Shown: positions 9,429-18,674, numbered from the stretch's first letter. The stretch is 64,000 nt of DNA from Pseudomonas sp. BGI-2 (GCF_004310295.1 NZ_SISB01000020.1:46914-110913), one strand, 5' to 3'. Notes: a model not told the origin generated them from the letters alone. Numbers and translations are program-made.

Positions 9429-9459
9429 TTGACCCTATAGTGGCTACAGGGTCTTTACT
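9429..9459 (+). promoter_or_regulatory. CadR-type operator/promoter with 19-bp spacer
   Basis: A -35 TTGACC (9429-9434) and a -10 TTTACT (9454-9459) are separated by 19 bp, the elongated spacing typical of MerR-controlled promoters. The spacer contains the dyad ACCCTATAGTGGCTACAGGGT, centred between the two hexamers. The location between cadR and cadA supports its role as the cadA promoter. Confidence 0.85.
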
Positions 9460-9490
9460 TGGCAACAGGCACCTTCATGGACGTAACCCG

Positions 9491-11764
9491 ATGAGCGATT
9501 CCCTTCACACCCATAAACCCGAGGCTGATCACGATCACGATCACGATCACAGCCACAAGCTGCAGCCTGTGCAGAAACATGACCACGGCGGGCACGGGGA
9601 CTCTTGCTGTTCATCCAAAGCGGCAGCACCTTCGCTGATCAAGTTGAGCGACAAGCCGACCGACGGCGCACGGCTGAGCAGCTTCCGCATCGACGCCATG
9701 GATTGCCCGACGGAGCAGACGCTGATCCAGAACAAACTGGGCAAGCTTGCGGGTGTGCAGCAACTGGAATTCAACCTGATCAATCGGGTACTGGGCGTGA
9801 CCCATGACCTGCCAAGCACTGCGCCGATTATCGAGGCGATCAAGTCGCTGGGCATGGTGGCCGAACCGATGGAGCAGGGCGAAGAAGCGCCCGCGCCAAT
9901 TCCCGAGAAAAAGCACTGGTGGCCCCTGGCGCTGTCCGGCGTGGGTGCGCTGGCTGCAGAAGTTATCCACTTCACCAACGCCGCACCGATGTGGGTGGTG
10001 GCAATCATCGCGCTGATTTCGATCCTCAGTGGCGGCCTCACCACTTACAAGAAAGGCTGGATCGCGCTCAAGAACCTCAACCTGAATATCAATGCGCTGA
10101 TGAGCATCGCGGTGACTGGCGCGATCCTGATCGGCCAATGGCCGGAAGCGGCGATGGTGATGTTCCTGTTCACCGTGGCCGAGTTGATCGAAGCCAAGTC
10201 GCTGGACCGGGCGCGCAACGCCATTGGCGGCTTGATGCAGATGACTCCGGAGCGGGCCACGGTGCAGCAAGCTGGCGGCAGTTGGGTCGAGCAAGACGTC
10301 AAAACCATTGAGCTCGGTGCGCGCGTGCGGGTTCGTCCCGGCGAGCGGATTGGCCTGGACGGCGAAGTGGTGTCGGGCAGTTCGACCATCGATCAGGCGC
10401 CGATCACCGGCGAAAGCCTGCCGATCGAGAAGACGGTGGGCGATAAGGTCTTCGCCGGCACCATCAACCAGGCGGGCTCGCTGGAATACACCGTAACCGC
10501 CGCGGCGAATAACTCGACCCTGGCGCGGATCATCCACGCCGTGGAACAGGCCCAAGGCGCACGGGCGCCGACCCAGCGCTTCGTCGATCAATTCTCGAAA
10601 ATCTATACCCCGGCAGTGTTCATCTTTGCCCTGGCGGTGGCAGTGATTCCACCGTTGTTCATGGGAGCGCTGTGGTTCGACTGGATTTACCGGGCGCTGG
10701 TGTTGCTGGTGGTCGCCTGCCCATGTGCGCTAGTGATTTCCACCCCGGTGACCATCGTCAGCGGCCTTGCAGCGGCGGCGCGCAAAGGCATCCTGGTCAA
10801 GGGCGGTGTTTATCTGGAGGGCGGTTACAAGCTCGATTACCTGGCCCTGGACAAGACCGGCACCATTACTCACGGCAAACCGGTGCAGACCGATTATTTG
10901 TCGCTTGATCCAATCGCTGACGCAACCGCCCCGGCGATTGCAGCGGCGTTGGCCGGTCGCTCGGATCACCCGGTGTCGCTGGCCATCGCCAACGCGGCTG
11001 TGGATAAACAATTGGCGCCACTCATTGTGGATAACTTCGAAGCCTTGGCCGGTCGCGGTGTCCGCGGTGAAATCAACGGTCAGGTTTACCATTTGGGCAA
11101 CCACCGCTTGGTGGAAGAGCTGAATCTTTGTTCGCCCGAGCTGGAAGAACAACTGTTTGCACTGGAAAAACAGGGCAAGTCCGTAGTGTTGTTGCTCGAC
11201 GCGTCCGGCCCACTGGCGCTGTTCGCCGTGGCGGATACGGTCAAAGAGTCCAGCCGCGAAGCGATCCAGCAACTGCACGATCTGGGCGTCAAAACCCTGA
11301 TGCTGACCGGCGACAATATCCACACCGCTCAGGCGATTGCCGTGCAAGTCGGCATCGACGAGGCCAAGGGCGATCTTCTGCCGACTGACAAGCTGCAAGC
11401 CATCGAAGCCCTTTATGCACAGGGCCATAACGTCGGCATGGTCGGCGACGGCATCAATGATGCGCCGGCGCTGGCCCGGGCCGAGATCGGTTTTGCCATG
11501 GCCGCAGCCGGCACCGATACCGCCATCGAGACCGCCGATGTCGCCCTGATGGACGACGATCTGCGCAAGATCCCTGCGTTCATCCGCCTGTCGCGGCAGA
11601 CCTCGATTATCCTCAAACAGAACATCGCCCTCGCTTTGGTCATCAAGGCGATCTTTCTTGGGGTAACCTTTGCCGGGATCGCCACCATGTGGATGGCGGT
11701 GTTCGCCGACATGGGCGTGAGCCTGTTGGTGGTGTTCAACGGTTTGCGTCTGCTGCGCAAATAA
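9491..11764 (+). CDS. cadA: Heavy-metal P1B-type ATPase (Cd/Zn/Pb efflux)
   Basis: ATP-driven exporter of divalent soft metals across the inner membrane. The 757-residue protein opens with a His/Asp-rich tail (DHDHDHDHSHK...HDHGGHGDSCC). An HMA-like domain with AMDCPTEQ follows, then the P-type core: CPC at 410-412 in the transport helix, the phosphorylated D454 in DKTGT, SDHPVS, and the hinge GDGINDAPALA. The last helices (ADMGVSLLVVFNGLRLL) are typical of ZntA/CadA. I start at ATG 9491; the frame extends to 9425 through the promoter. A LysR gene starts 16 bp after the stop. Confidence 0.95.
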   Translation: MSDSLHTHKPEADHDHDHDHSHKLQPVQKHDHGGHGDSCCSSKAAAPSLIKLSDKPTDGARLSSFRIDAMDCPTEQTLIQNKLGKLAGVQQLEFNLINRVLGVTHDLPSTAPIIEAIKSLGMVAEPMEQGEEAPAPIPEKKHWWPLALSGVGALAAEVIHFTNAAPMWVVAIIALISILSGGLTTYKKGWIALKNLNLNINALMSIAVTGAILIGQWPEAAMVMFLFTVAELIEAKSLDRARNAIGGLMQMTPERATVQQAGGSWVEQDVKTIELGARVRVRPGERIGLDGEVVSGSSTIDQAPITGESLPIEKTVGDKVFAGTINQAGSLEYTVTAAANNSTLARIIHAVEQAQGARAPTQRFVDQFSKIYTPAVFIFALAVAVIPPLFMGALWFDWIYRALVLLVVACPCALVISTPVTIVSGLAAAARKGILVKGGVYLEGGYKLDYLALDKTGTITHGKPVQTDYLSLDPIADATAPAIAAALAGRSDHPVSLAIANAAVDKQLAPLIVDNFEALAGRGVRGEINGQVYHLGNHRLVEELNLCSPELEEQLFALEKQGKSVVLLLDASGPLALFAVADTVKESSREAIQQLHDLGVKTLMLTGDNIHTAQAIAVQVGIDEAKGDLLPTDKLQAIEALYAQGHNVGMVGDGINDAPALARAEIGFAMAAAGTDTAIETADVALMDDDLRKIPAFIRLSRQTSIILKQNIALALVIKAIFLGVTFAGIATMWMAVFADMGVSLLVVFNGLRLLRK

Positions 11765-11780
11765 GCGATGAGGAAAGGGT

Positions 11781-12644
11781 GTGCTGAGTGCCGAGCTGAA
11801 GGCGTTTTACATGGTTGCCCGCTTGGGCAGCATTACCCTGGCGGCGAAAAAGCTCGGCCTGAGCCAGCCCACGGTGACCACGCAAATCCGCAACCTGGAA
11901 AGTCAGTACTCGGTTGAACTGTTCTACCGTGGCGGCCGCCGCCTCAGCGTCAGCGATGAAGGCGCGCGGTTGCTGCCGATGGTCAAGGCGTTGTTGCAGC
12001 AGGAAGCGGACATCGAGTTTTTCCTGCGCAACAGCGGTCAGGTCCAGGGCACGCTGCGCATCGCCGCCACGGCGCCGTATTACATCCTCGATCTGGTGAA
12101 GACCTTCCGCGAGCGCCTGCCGCAGGTGGAGGTGTCGGTGGAGATCGGCAACTCCCAGCAGGTGCTGGAGGCGCTGGAGGATTATCGGGTCGACGTCGCC
12201 GCTTCCTCACAATTGCTCGACGATGCGCGACTGATTCGTCGGGTGCTCGGCAGCGATCCGCTGGTGTTGGCAGTGCATTGCAATCATCCGCTGGCGGTCC
12301 ACGACCATGTGCCGCTCAGTGCGTTGGCCGGGCATACCTTGTTGATGCGCGAGTCGGGCTCTACGACTCGGCGATTGACCGAAGAGTTGCTGGCCAGCGC
12401 CGGGGTGAGTTTCGGGCCGCTGCTGGAGATCGGCAGCCGTGAATCGATTCGTGAGGCGGTGCTGCGCAACATCGGCATCAGCATCATCGCCCGGCAGGAA
12501 GTGCCGCATGATCCGCAACTGCGCGTGCTGACGATTGAGAATGCGCCGCAGATTCCCGAGTATTTGTACTGCCTCAAGGAACGCAAAGGCGCGCGGCTGC
12601 CGGCGGCGTTTCTGGGGTTGGCGCAGGAAATGGCCCCGGCCTAA
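11781..12644 (+). CDS. LysR-family regulator, phosphonate-locus type
   Basis: A 287-residue LysR protein: N-terminal helix-turn-helix (GSITLAAKKLGLSQPTVTTQIRNLE) and a C-terminal periplasmic-binding-protein-like effector domain. It starts with GTG 11781 after AGGAAAGG. Although only 16 bp behind cadA, its neighbours downstream are 2-aminoethylphosphonate (AEP) transport and catabolism genes. A LysR subtype linked to AEP catabolism is known (TIGR03339, from memory), so I infer that it controls those genes. Read-through from the metal-induced cadA promoter is possible because no terminator separates the two. Confidence 0.82.
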   Translation: MLSAELKAFYMVARLGSITLAAKKLGLSQPTVTTQIRNLESQYSVELFYRGGRRLSVSDEGARLLPMVKALLQQEADIEFFLRNSGQVQGTLRIAATAPYYILDLVKTFRERLPQVEVSVEIGNSQQVLEALEDYRVDVAASSQLLDDARLIRRVLGSDPLVLAVHCNHPLAVHDHVPLSALAGHTLLMRESGSTTRRLTEELLASAGVSFGPLLEIGSRESIREAVLRNIGISIIARQEVPHDPQLRVLTIENAPQIPEYLYCLKERKGARLPAAFLGLAQEMAPA

Positions 12645-12668
12645 AAGTTGTGGTGACTGGTCTGGCCT

Positions 12669-12737
12669 CTTCGCGGGCAAGCCTCGCTCCTACAGGGGAA
12701 TGCGATCGACCTGTAGGAGCGAGGCTTGCCCGCGAAG
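12669..12737. repeat. REP pair
   Basis: Inverted arms CTTCGCGGGCAAGCCTCGCT and complement with a very short spacer (GGGAATGCGATCGAC). It lies between the LysR gene and the transporter operon. Confidence 0.9.
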
Positions 12738-12877
12738 GCGTCGGGTCAGGCAGCGCAAGACTTGAACTCTTGAACCCAAATCCCTGAATACCACTATCAG
12801 CCGTTTTTGCCTCACTGCCACATGACCGACGCATTACAAATCTAGGATGGCTCTCATCTGCTTGATGAGGCCCGTCC

Positions 12878-13954
12878 ATGAACCACTCGATCGCAACTGC
12901 CCTGACCAACCCCGGCGCCCCGATGAAAGTGCGCGGCGTGCAGAAACGCTTTGGCGCCTTCACCGCGCTGGACAACGTATCTCTCGACGTCGCCGCCGGT
13001 GAACTGGTGTGCCTGCTGGGCCCGTCGGGCTGTGGCAAGACCACCTTGCTGCGCTGCATCGCCGGTCTGGAGAAACAAGACAGCGGCGAGTTGTACCTCG
13101 GCGATCGCGACGTTTCCCACCTGGCACCCCAGGCTCGGGACTACGGCATTCTGTTTCAGTCCTACGCGCTGTTCCCCAATCTCACCGTCGAAGCGAACAT
13201 CGCCTACGGCCTCGCGGGCAGTGGTCGCGAAGAAGTGCGCCAGCGCGTCGGTCAGATGCTGGAACTGGTCGGCCTGATCGGCAGTGAGAAAAAATACCCC
13301 GGCCAATTGTCTGGCGGCCAACAGCAGCGTGTCGCGCTGGCTCGGGCATTGGCGCCGGCACCTTCGTTGCTGCTGCTCGACGAACCGATGTCGGCCCTCG
13401 ACGCCCGGGTCCGCGAGCATCTGTGCACCGAACTGCGCCAACTGCAGCGCAACCTTGGCGTCACCACCCTGATGGTCACCCACAATCAGGACGAAGCCAT
13501 GCTGATGGCCGACCGCATCGCCGTGATGAACAATGGCAAGGTTGAGCAGTACGCCACGCCGCAGGAAATCTACGACCGTCCGGCAACGCCGTTTGTGGCG
13601 GAGTTCGTCGGCCAAGGCAATTGGCTGCCGTTCCGCCGCAGCAGCGACAGCCACGCTCAGGTCGGCGGGATGAGCATGCGACTGGCGGATGGCAGCGCTA
13701 AAACGACGTCGGGCCGCCTGTTCTGTCGCCCCGAAGCGATCAACGTCAACCCGCCTGTGCATGAAGAAAATCTGTTCCCGGCGAAGGTTCGTGAAATCAC
13801 CTTCCTCGGCAACCGCTGCCGCATGAGCTTCGAACTCGATCAACTGCCAGGCCATGCATTGCTGGCGGAACTCGCGCCGGAAGCCATGCCGCGCCTCGGA
13901 GCCCAGCAGATCATGGTCGCCTTGCCACCGCGCAGCCTGCAGGTGTTTGCCTGA
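12878..13954 (+). CDS. ABC transporter ATPase, putative 2-aminoethylphosphonate uptake
   Basis: Energises uptake by the permease and binding protein encoded next. The 358 residues show Walker A GPSGCGKTTLL, Q-loop FQSYALFPN, signature LSGGQQQRVALARAL, Walker B LLLLDEPMSALD and a C-terminal TOBE-like domain, the layout of PotA/FbpC-type ATPases. AEP specificity is inferred from the phosphonate genes at the end of the run (TIGR03265-like, from memory). Its stop overlaps the permease start by one base (TGATG). Confidence 0.88.
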   Translation: MNHSIATALTNPGAPMKVRGVQKRFGAFTALDNVSLDVAAGELVCLLGPSGCGKTTLLRCIAGLEKQDSGELYLGDRDVSHLAPQARDYGILFQSYALFPNLTVEANIAYGLAGSGREEVRQRVGQMLELVGLIGSEKKYPGQLSGGQQQRVALARALAPAPSLLLLDEPMSALDARVREHLCTELRQLQRNLGVTTLMVTHNQDEAMLMADRIAVMNNGKVEQYATPQEIYDRPATPFVAEFVGQGNWLPFRRSSDSHAQVGGMSMRLADGSAKTTSGRLFCRPEAINVNPPVHEENLFPAKVREITFLGNRCRMSFELDQLPGHALLAELAPEAMPRLGAQQIMVALPPRSLQVFA

Positions 13955-15678
13955 TGAGCGCGAACATCGCGCTGCCGATACCGCACAAGCAGGTTCGGCA
14001 GACCTCCCGTGCCGAGATCGGCGACCGGGTGTTCGTGGTCGGTGGCAAAGTCCTTTTACTGGTGCTGCTCGGCATCGCGGTGTTGATGCCGTTGCTGGCG
14101 ATCTTCTGGCGTGGTTTCAGTTCCGAAGCCGGGCAGGGTGGTGGCCTGGCCGCTGCACGAGAGCTGGTGACCAGTGCGAACTTCCACTGGCTGCTCGGCA
14201 ATAGCCTGAAAGTTTCCCTCAGCGTTGCGGCGATTGTCGTTCCGCTGGCTTACCTGTTTGCCTACGCGCTGCAACGCACCTTGATTCCGGGCAAAGGCAT
14301 CTGGCGTGGGATGTCACTGTTGCCACTGATGGCGCCGTCGATGTTGCCGGGTATTGCGCTGGTTTATCTGTTCGGCAATCAGGGCATGTTGCGCGGTTTG
14401 CTCTCGGACAATATCTACGGCTTCTGGGGCATTGTTCTGGGCGAGGTCATCTACACCTTCCCACACGCTTTGATGATTCTGCTGTCGGCGTTGTCGCTGG
14501 CGGATGCGCGACTCTTCGATGCGGCCTCCAGCATGGGCGCCAGTCCGGCGAAAGCTTTCCGTAGCATCACCTGGCCGGCGACGCGTCAGGCTGTGTTCGC
14601 GGCGTTCTGTCTGGTGTTCACCCTGACCATCACTGACTTCGGTGTGCCTGTGGTGGTCGGTGGCGATTATCAAGTACTGGCGCTGGAAGCCTACAAAGCA
14701 GTGGTCGGTCAGCAACAATTCGGCCGCGGCGCATTGATCGGCATGGTGCTGTTGCTGCCGGCACTGTTCAGTTTTGCGGTCGATGCCTGGTTGCGTCGGC
14801 GTCATGGCGATTCCATGAGTGGCCGGGCTCAGGTGTTTCAACCGGCGCCGTCGAAGCTGCGTGATGGCTGCTACCTGGCGATCGTGTTGCTGATCTGCGC
14901 GGTGTTGCTGCTGGTGTTCGGCATGGCGGTGTACTCGTCGCTGGTGAAATTCTGGCCGTACAACCTGTCGCTGTCGCTCAACCATTATCAGTTCAACGAC
15001 ACGGCGGGCGGTGGCTGGCTGGCCTACGGCAACAGCGTGAAGATGGCCCTGTGCACGGCGTTGATCGGCAGCGTGCTGATCTTCACCGGCGCCTACCTGA
15101 TGGAAAAAACCAAGGGTCAGCGCGGGTTGAATCTGACCCTGCGCATGCTCAGTTTCGTACCGATGGCGGTGCCGGGTCTGGTGCTGGGCCTGGGTTACGT
15201 CTTCTTCTTCAACCTCACCGGCAACCCGCTGCATGTGCTCTACGGCACCATGACCCTGCTGGTGGTCTGCACCATTGCTCACTATTTGACCACCGCGCAA
15301 ATGACCGCCACCACCGCGCTGCGCCAACTCGATGCGGAGTTCGAAGCCGCCGCGCTGTCGCTCAAGGCGCCGCTGTATCGGCACTACCTGCGCGTCACCG
15401 TGCCGATCTGCCTGCCGGCATTGCTGGACATCGTGCGCTACCTGTTCGTCTCGGCCATGACCACCGTTTCGGCGGCGATCTTTCTTTACAGCCCGGACAC
15501 CATCCTCGCGGCGGTGGCGGTGTTGAACATGGACGACGCCGGCAATGTCGGCGGCGCGGCGGCGATGTCGACCCTGATTCTGTTCACCTCGGCGGGCGTG
15601 TCCCTGCTGCTGGCCTGGGCCTCGCGCGGTTTGTTGCGCCGCTCCCAAGCCTGGCGACAGACCGCGCCTGGCAATTGA
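13954..15678 (+). CDS. ABC transporter permease, fused two-domain type, putative 2-aminoethylphosphonate uptake
   Basis: A 574-residue inner-membrane protein with two repeated six-helix permease halves in one chain, about residues 25-280 and 300-565. Each half ends in an EAA-like loop: first DAASSMGASPAKAFRSITWPATR, second EAAALSLKAPLYRHYLRVTVP. This is the FbpB/ThiP arrangement, so one protein supplies the whole channel. It is translationally coupled to the ATPase and followed after 48 bp by the binding protein. Substrate assignment rests on context. Confidence 0.88.
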   Translation: MSANIALPIPHKQVRQTSRAEIGDRVFVVGGKVLLLVLLGIAVLMPLLAIFWRGFSSEAGQGGGLAAARELVTSANFHWLLGNSLKVSLSVAAIVVPLAYLFAYALQRTLIPGKGIWRGMSLLPLMAPSMLPGIALVYLFGNQGMLRGLLSDNIYGFWGIVLGEVIYTFPHALMILLSALSLADARLFDAASSMGASPAKAFRSITWPATRQAVFAAFCLVFTLTITDFGVPVVVGGDYQVLALEAYKAVVGQQQFGRGALIGMVLLLPALFSFAVDAWLRRRHGDSMSGRAQVFQPAPSKLRDGCYLAIVLLICAVLLLVFGMAVYSSLVKFWPYNLSLSLNHYQFNDTAGGGWLAYGNSVKMALCTALIGSVLIFTGAYLMEKTKGQRGLNLTLRMLSFVPMAVPGLVLGLGYVFFFNLTGNPLHVLYGTMTLLVVCTIAHYLTTAQMTATTALRQLDAEFEAAALSLKAPLYRHYLRVTVPICLPALLDIVRYLFVSAMTTVSAAIFLYSPDTILAAVAVLNMDDAGNVGGAAAMSTLILFTSAGVSLLLAWASRGLLRRSQAWRQTAPGN

Positions 15679-15726
15679 TTCCCTGCTCCTCAACCCGAAA
15701 GCCTTCAACTCAAACAGGAAAAGATC

Positions 15727-16752
15727 ATGTTCAAGCCCCTGGCCCTGGCCGCTGCTGTCCTCACCGCTTTCAGCCTGAACGCCTTCGCGGCGCAAACCGA
15801 GTTGACGGTGTACACCGCCCTCGAAGCCGAACAACTGAAGACCTATAAAGAAGCCTTCGAAAAAGCCAACCCGGACATCGAGATCAAGTGGGTGCGCGAT
15901 TCGACCGGCATCATCACCGCCAAGCTGCTGGCCGAAAAAGCCCGCCCGCAGGCTGATGCGGTCTGGGGCCTGGCGGCCTCAAGCCTGGCGATTCTCGATC
16001 AGCAAGGCATGCTGCAAAGCTATGCGCCGAAGGACCTGGGCAAGATCGGCGGCAACTACCGCGATGCGGCCAACCCGCCAGCCTGGGTCGGCATGGACGT
16101 CTGGGCCGCGACCATTTGCTTCAACACGGTTGAAGCCGAAAAGCAGGGTTTGACCAAACCTGTGAGCTGGCAGGACCTGACCAAGCCTGAGTACAAAGGC
16201 AAGATCGTGATGCCGAACCCGGCCTCGTCCGGCACCGGTTTCCTCGACGTCAGCGCCTGGCTGCAAACCTTCGGCGAGAAGCAGGGCTGGCAGTACATGG
16301 ACGACCTGCACCAGAACATCGGCCAGTACGTTCACTCCGGTTCCAAGCCGTGCAAGCTGGCGGCAGCGGGTGAGTTCCCGATCGGTATTTCCTTTGAATA
16401 CCCGGCCGTTCAGTTGAAACGTCAGGGCGCGCCGCTGGACATCATCCTGCCGAAGGAAGGCCTGGGCTGGGAGATCGAAGCGACCGCTGTGATCAAGGGC
16501 ACACCGCATGAAGAGGCGGCAAAGAAGCTGGCTGACTTCTCGGCAAGTCCTGCGGCGATGGAGCTTTATAAGGAGAACTTCGCGGTGCTCGCTCAGCCTG
16601 GCATCGCCAAGCCGCAGACCGAATTGCCTGCGGATTATGAGCAGCGTTTGATCAAGAACGACTTTGCCTGGGCGTCGAAGAATCGCGACGAGATCCTGAC
16701 CGAATGGCGCAAGCGTTATGACGGCAAGTCCGAGAAAGTGGTTGCCAAGTAA
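15727..16752 (+). CDS. Periplasmic binding protein, putative 2-aminoethylphosphonate uptake
   Basis: A 341-residue extracellular solute-binding protein of the iron/AEP type. The signal peptide (MFKPLALAAAVLTAFSLNAFA, cut before AQTELTVYT) targets it to the periplasm. The mature part follows the family plan: LTVYTALEAEQLKTYKEAFEKANPDIEIKWVRDS, then NPASSGTG. A good SD (AGGAAAAG) precedes ATG 15727. It completes the ABC system with the two genes upstream; the family is close to TIGR03261 (from memory). A REP pair separates it from the catabolic genes. Confidence 0.88.
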   Translation: MFKPLALAAAVLTAFSLNAFAAQTELTVYTALEAEQLKTYKEAFEKANPDIEIKWVRDSTGIITAKLLAEKARPQADAVWGLAASSLAILDQQGMLQSYAPKDLGKIGGNYRDAANPPAWVGMDVWAATICFNTVEAEKQGLTKPVSWQDLTKPEYKGKIVMPNPASSGTGFLDVSAWLQTFGEKQGWQYMDDLHQNIGQYVHSGSKPCKLAAAGEFPIGISFEYPAVQLKRQGAPLDIILPKEGLGWEIEATAVIKGTPHEEAAKKLADFSASPAAMELYKENFAVLAQPGIAKPQTELPADYEQRLIKNDFAWASKNRDEILTEWRKRYDGKSEKVVAK

Positions 16753-16776
16753 GATTTCCATCGGCTGACAGGGCCC

Positions 16777-16844
16777 CTTCGCGGGCAAGCCTCGCTCCTA
16801 CAGGGATACGCGTTCCCCTGTAGGAGCGAGGCTTGCCCGCGAAG
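16777..16844. repeat. REP pair inside the phosphonate gene run
   Basis: Inverted arms of the TGTAGGAGCGAGGCTTGC type with a short spacer. It lies between the binding-protein gene and the FAD oxidoreductase gene, where it could stabilise the upstream transporter mRNA. Confidence 0.9.
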
Positions 16845-16871
16845 GCGGCTTCGAATTCAGGGCAAAACTTC

Positions 16872-18005
16872 ATGACACAACACAACGACATGCTGATCGT
16901 AGGCGCTGGCATTTTAGGCCTGTCCCACGCCTACGCCGCCGCCAGACGCGGTCTCAAAGTCACGGTTTTCGAACGCAGCGAAACCCCGCTCGGCGCCTCG
17001 GTCCGCAACTTCGGCCAGGCCCTCGTCACCGGCCAGCCACCGGGCCCGATGCTCGAGCTGGCCAAAGCCAGTCGCGAGATCTGGGGCCACTGGGCGCAAC
17101 TGGCGGGCCTGCAACTCAAGCGCAACGGCTCGTACCTGTTCGCCCGCACCGAAGCCGAAGAACACCTGCTGGAAGCTTTCTGCGCCGGCCGAGCCGTGGA
17201 ACACGGTTACCGCGTCGACCTGTTGCGCGGTGCTGCACTGCGCGACCTGTACGGCGGCCAGTTCCGCCATCACCGCGCTGCGTTGCATGGCATGGATGAT
17301 CAACAACTGTATTCGCGCGAAGCGATTCCGGCGCTAATCGACTACCTGCGCCGCGACCTCGGCGTCGAGTTTCACTTCTCCACGTTGGTGCGCGACATCG
17401 AACCGGGTCGCCTGCACAGCACCGCCGGCACTTTCAGCGCCGAGCAGATCATCGTCTGCTCCGGCCACGACTATCAGACCTTGCTGGCCGAGCCGATTGC
17501 CGCGCTCAATCCGCAAATCTGTCGCCTGCAAATGCTCCGCGCCCGACCGCAGATCAACCTCAATCTGCAACACGCGTTGCTCACCGGTTTGAGTTGCGTG
17601 CACTACGGCGCTTTCGCCGATCTGCCGGAGGCGGCGGCGGTGCAGGCGCAAATCCTGCGCGAGGAACCGCACCTGCATGAAAACGGCATCCACCTGCTGA
17701 TCAGCCCGACGCCTTACGGCGAATTGATCATCGGCGACTCCCACCATTACGGCAGCGATCCGTCGCCGTTCAATGTCGAGCAAGTGGATAGCTGGATGAT
17801 CGAACTCGCTGAACAAACCCTGGCTTGCAAGGTGCAAGTGGTCGAGCGCTGGCAGGGTGTCTATGGTTCACGGGGGCCAGGGCCGTTCTCGTTCTTGCGG
17901 CCGATGCCGGGTGTGAGCGTGGCGCTGATGCACGCCGGGGTCGGCATGAGTGTCGGGCCGGCGATGGCCGAACGTAATGTCGCTCACGTGTTGGGGGAAG
18001 ATTGA
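16872..18005 (+). CDS. FAD-dependent oxidoreductase of the phosphonate-catabolism type
   Basis: A 377-residue DAO-fold flavoprotein. The Rossmann motif lies at the N-terminus (MLIVGAGILGLSHAYAAARRGLKV), and the C-terminus has a second FAD contact (GPGPFSFLRPMPG...HAGVGMSVGPA). This is the TIGR03364-like family that recurs in AEP gene clusters. From memory, members oxidise AEP or N-methyl-AEP to phosphonoacetaldehyde, but the exact substrate here is unproven. I start at ATG 16872, because the open frame from 16833 begins inside the REP. The PhnZ-like gene overlaps its stop by one base. Confidence 0.85.
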   Translation: MTQHNDMLIVGAGILGLSHAYAAARRGLKVTVFERSETPLGASVRNFGQALVTGQPPGPMLELAKASREIWGHWAQLAGLQLKRNGSYLFARTEAEEHLLEAFCAGRAVEHGYRVDLLRGAALRDLYGGQFRHHRAALHGMDDQQLYSREAIPALIDYLRRDLGVEFHFSTLVRDIEPGRLHSTAGTFSAEQIIVCSGHDYQTLLAEPIAALNPQICRLQMLRARPQINLNLQHALLTGLSCVHYGAFADLPEAAAVQAQILREEPHLHENGIHLLISPTPYGELIIGDSHHYGSDPSPFNVEQVDSWMIELAEQTLACKVQVVERWQGVYGSRGPGPFSFLRPMPGVSVALMHAGVGMSVGPAMAERNVAHVLGED

Positions 18006-18562
18006 TGGCGCGTCCTGAGCAAGTGATTGCCGAGGTGTTCGGTTTGTACGAGCGCTTTGGCGACAGCGATTACATCGGCGAGCCGGTGTCGCAGATCGAG
18101 CACATGTCCCAGGCGGCCGAACTGGCCATGGCCGAGGGCTTCGATGATGAAGTGGTGCTGGCCGCGTTCTTCCATGACATCGGGCATATCTGCACCGACA
18201 GCGCGCAGAACATGGGCGGTTTCGGCGTGGTCAGCCACGAGCGTCTGGGCGCCGATTACTTGCGTCGGGCTGGTTTCAGCGAACGCATGGCGCGGCTGGT
18301 GGAATACCACGTTCAGGCCAAGCGTTATCTGACGCTCAAAGTGCCCGGGTACTACGAGCGATTGAGCGAAGCCAGCCGTCGGACCCTGGAATATCAGGGC
18401 GGGGTGATGACGCCTGCCGAGGTTGAAGCCTTCGAACAGGACCCGTTGTGCGAAGTCAGTTTGCGCATGCGGCAGTGGGATGAGTTGGCCAAGGAGATGT
18501 GGGTGCCGGTGATTGATCTGGGGGTGTTGAAGGACAAGGCGTTGCGGTTGTTGGCTGCGTAA
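18005..18562 (+). CDS. phnZ: PhnZ-like HD-domain diiron oxygenase
   Basis: PhnZ oxidatively cleaves the C-P bond of 1-hydroxy-2-aminoethylphosphonate. The 185-residue protein keeps the PhnZ ligand set, each shifted by one to two residues: H33, H57-D58 in FFHDIGHI, H61, H78, H102, D159. It also has Y23 and E26 in DYIGEPVSQ, equivalent to the PhnZ substrate lid (Tyr24/Glu27, from memory). It is coupled to the FAD enzyme by TGATG. No PhnY-type hydroxylase gene, which would make the PhnZ substrate, lies in the window, so the true substrate may differ. Confidence 0.8.
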   Translation: MARPEQVIAEVFGLYERFGDSDYIGEPVSQIEHMSQAAELAMAEGFDDEVVLAAFFHDIGHICTDSAQNMGGFGVVSHERLGADYLRRAGFSERMARLVEYHVQAKRYLTLKVPGYYERLSEASRRTLEYQGGVMTPAEVEAFEQDPLCEVSLRMRQWDELAKEMWVPVIDLGVLKDKALRLLAA

Positions 18563-18584
18563 TGCTTTGAGATCGAGGTGCTGC

Positions 18585-18674
18585 CTTCGCGAGCAGGCTC
18601 ACTCCTACAGATTCCGTAGTGACTACAGAACTTGTGTCCACCACATATCCTGTAGGAGTGAGCCTGCTCGCGAT
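18585..18674. repeat. REP pair, AGCAGGCTCACTCC variant
   Basis: Inverted arms CTTCGCGAGCAGGCTCACTCC / GGAGTGAGCCTGCTCGCGA. It lies between convergent phnZ-like and GTPase genes. Confidence 0.88.

Noticed and set aside
12745..12877. A Pho box in front of the phosphonate transporter genes
   Set aside because: No convincing pair of CTGTCAT-like units at 11-bp spacing could be found by eye.
14314..15834. 506-codon open frame antisense to the phosphonate permease
   Set aside because: Shadow frame very rich in Gln, Arg and His; the plus-strand frame has clear transporter repeats.
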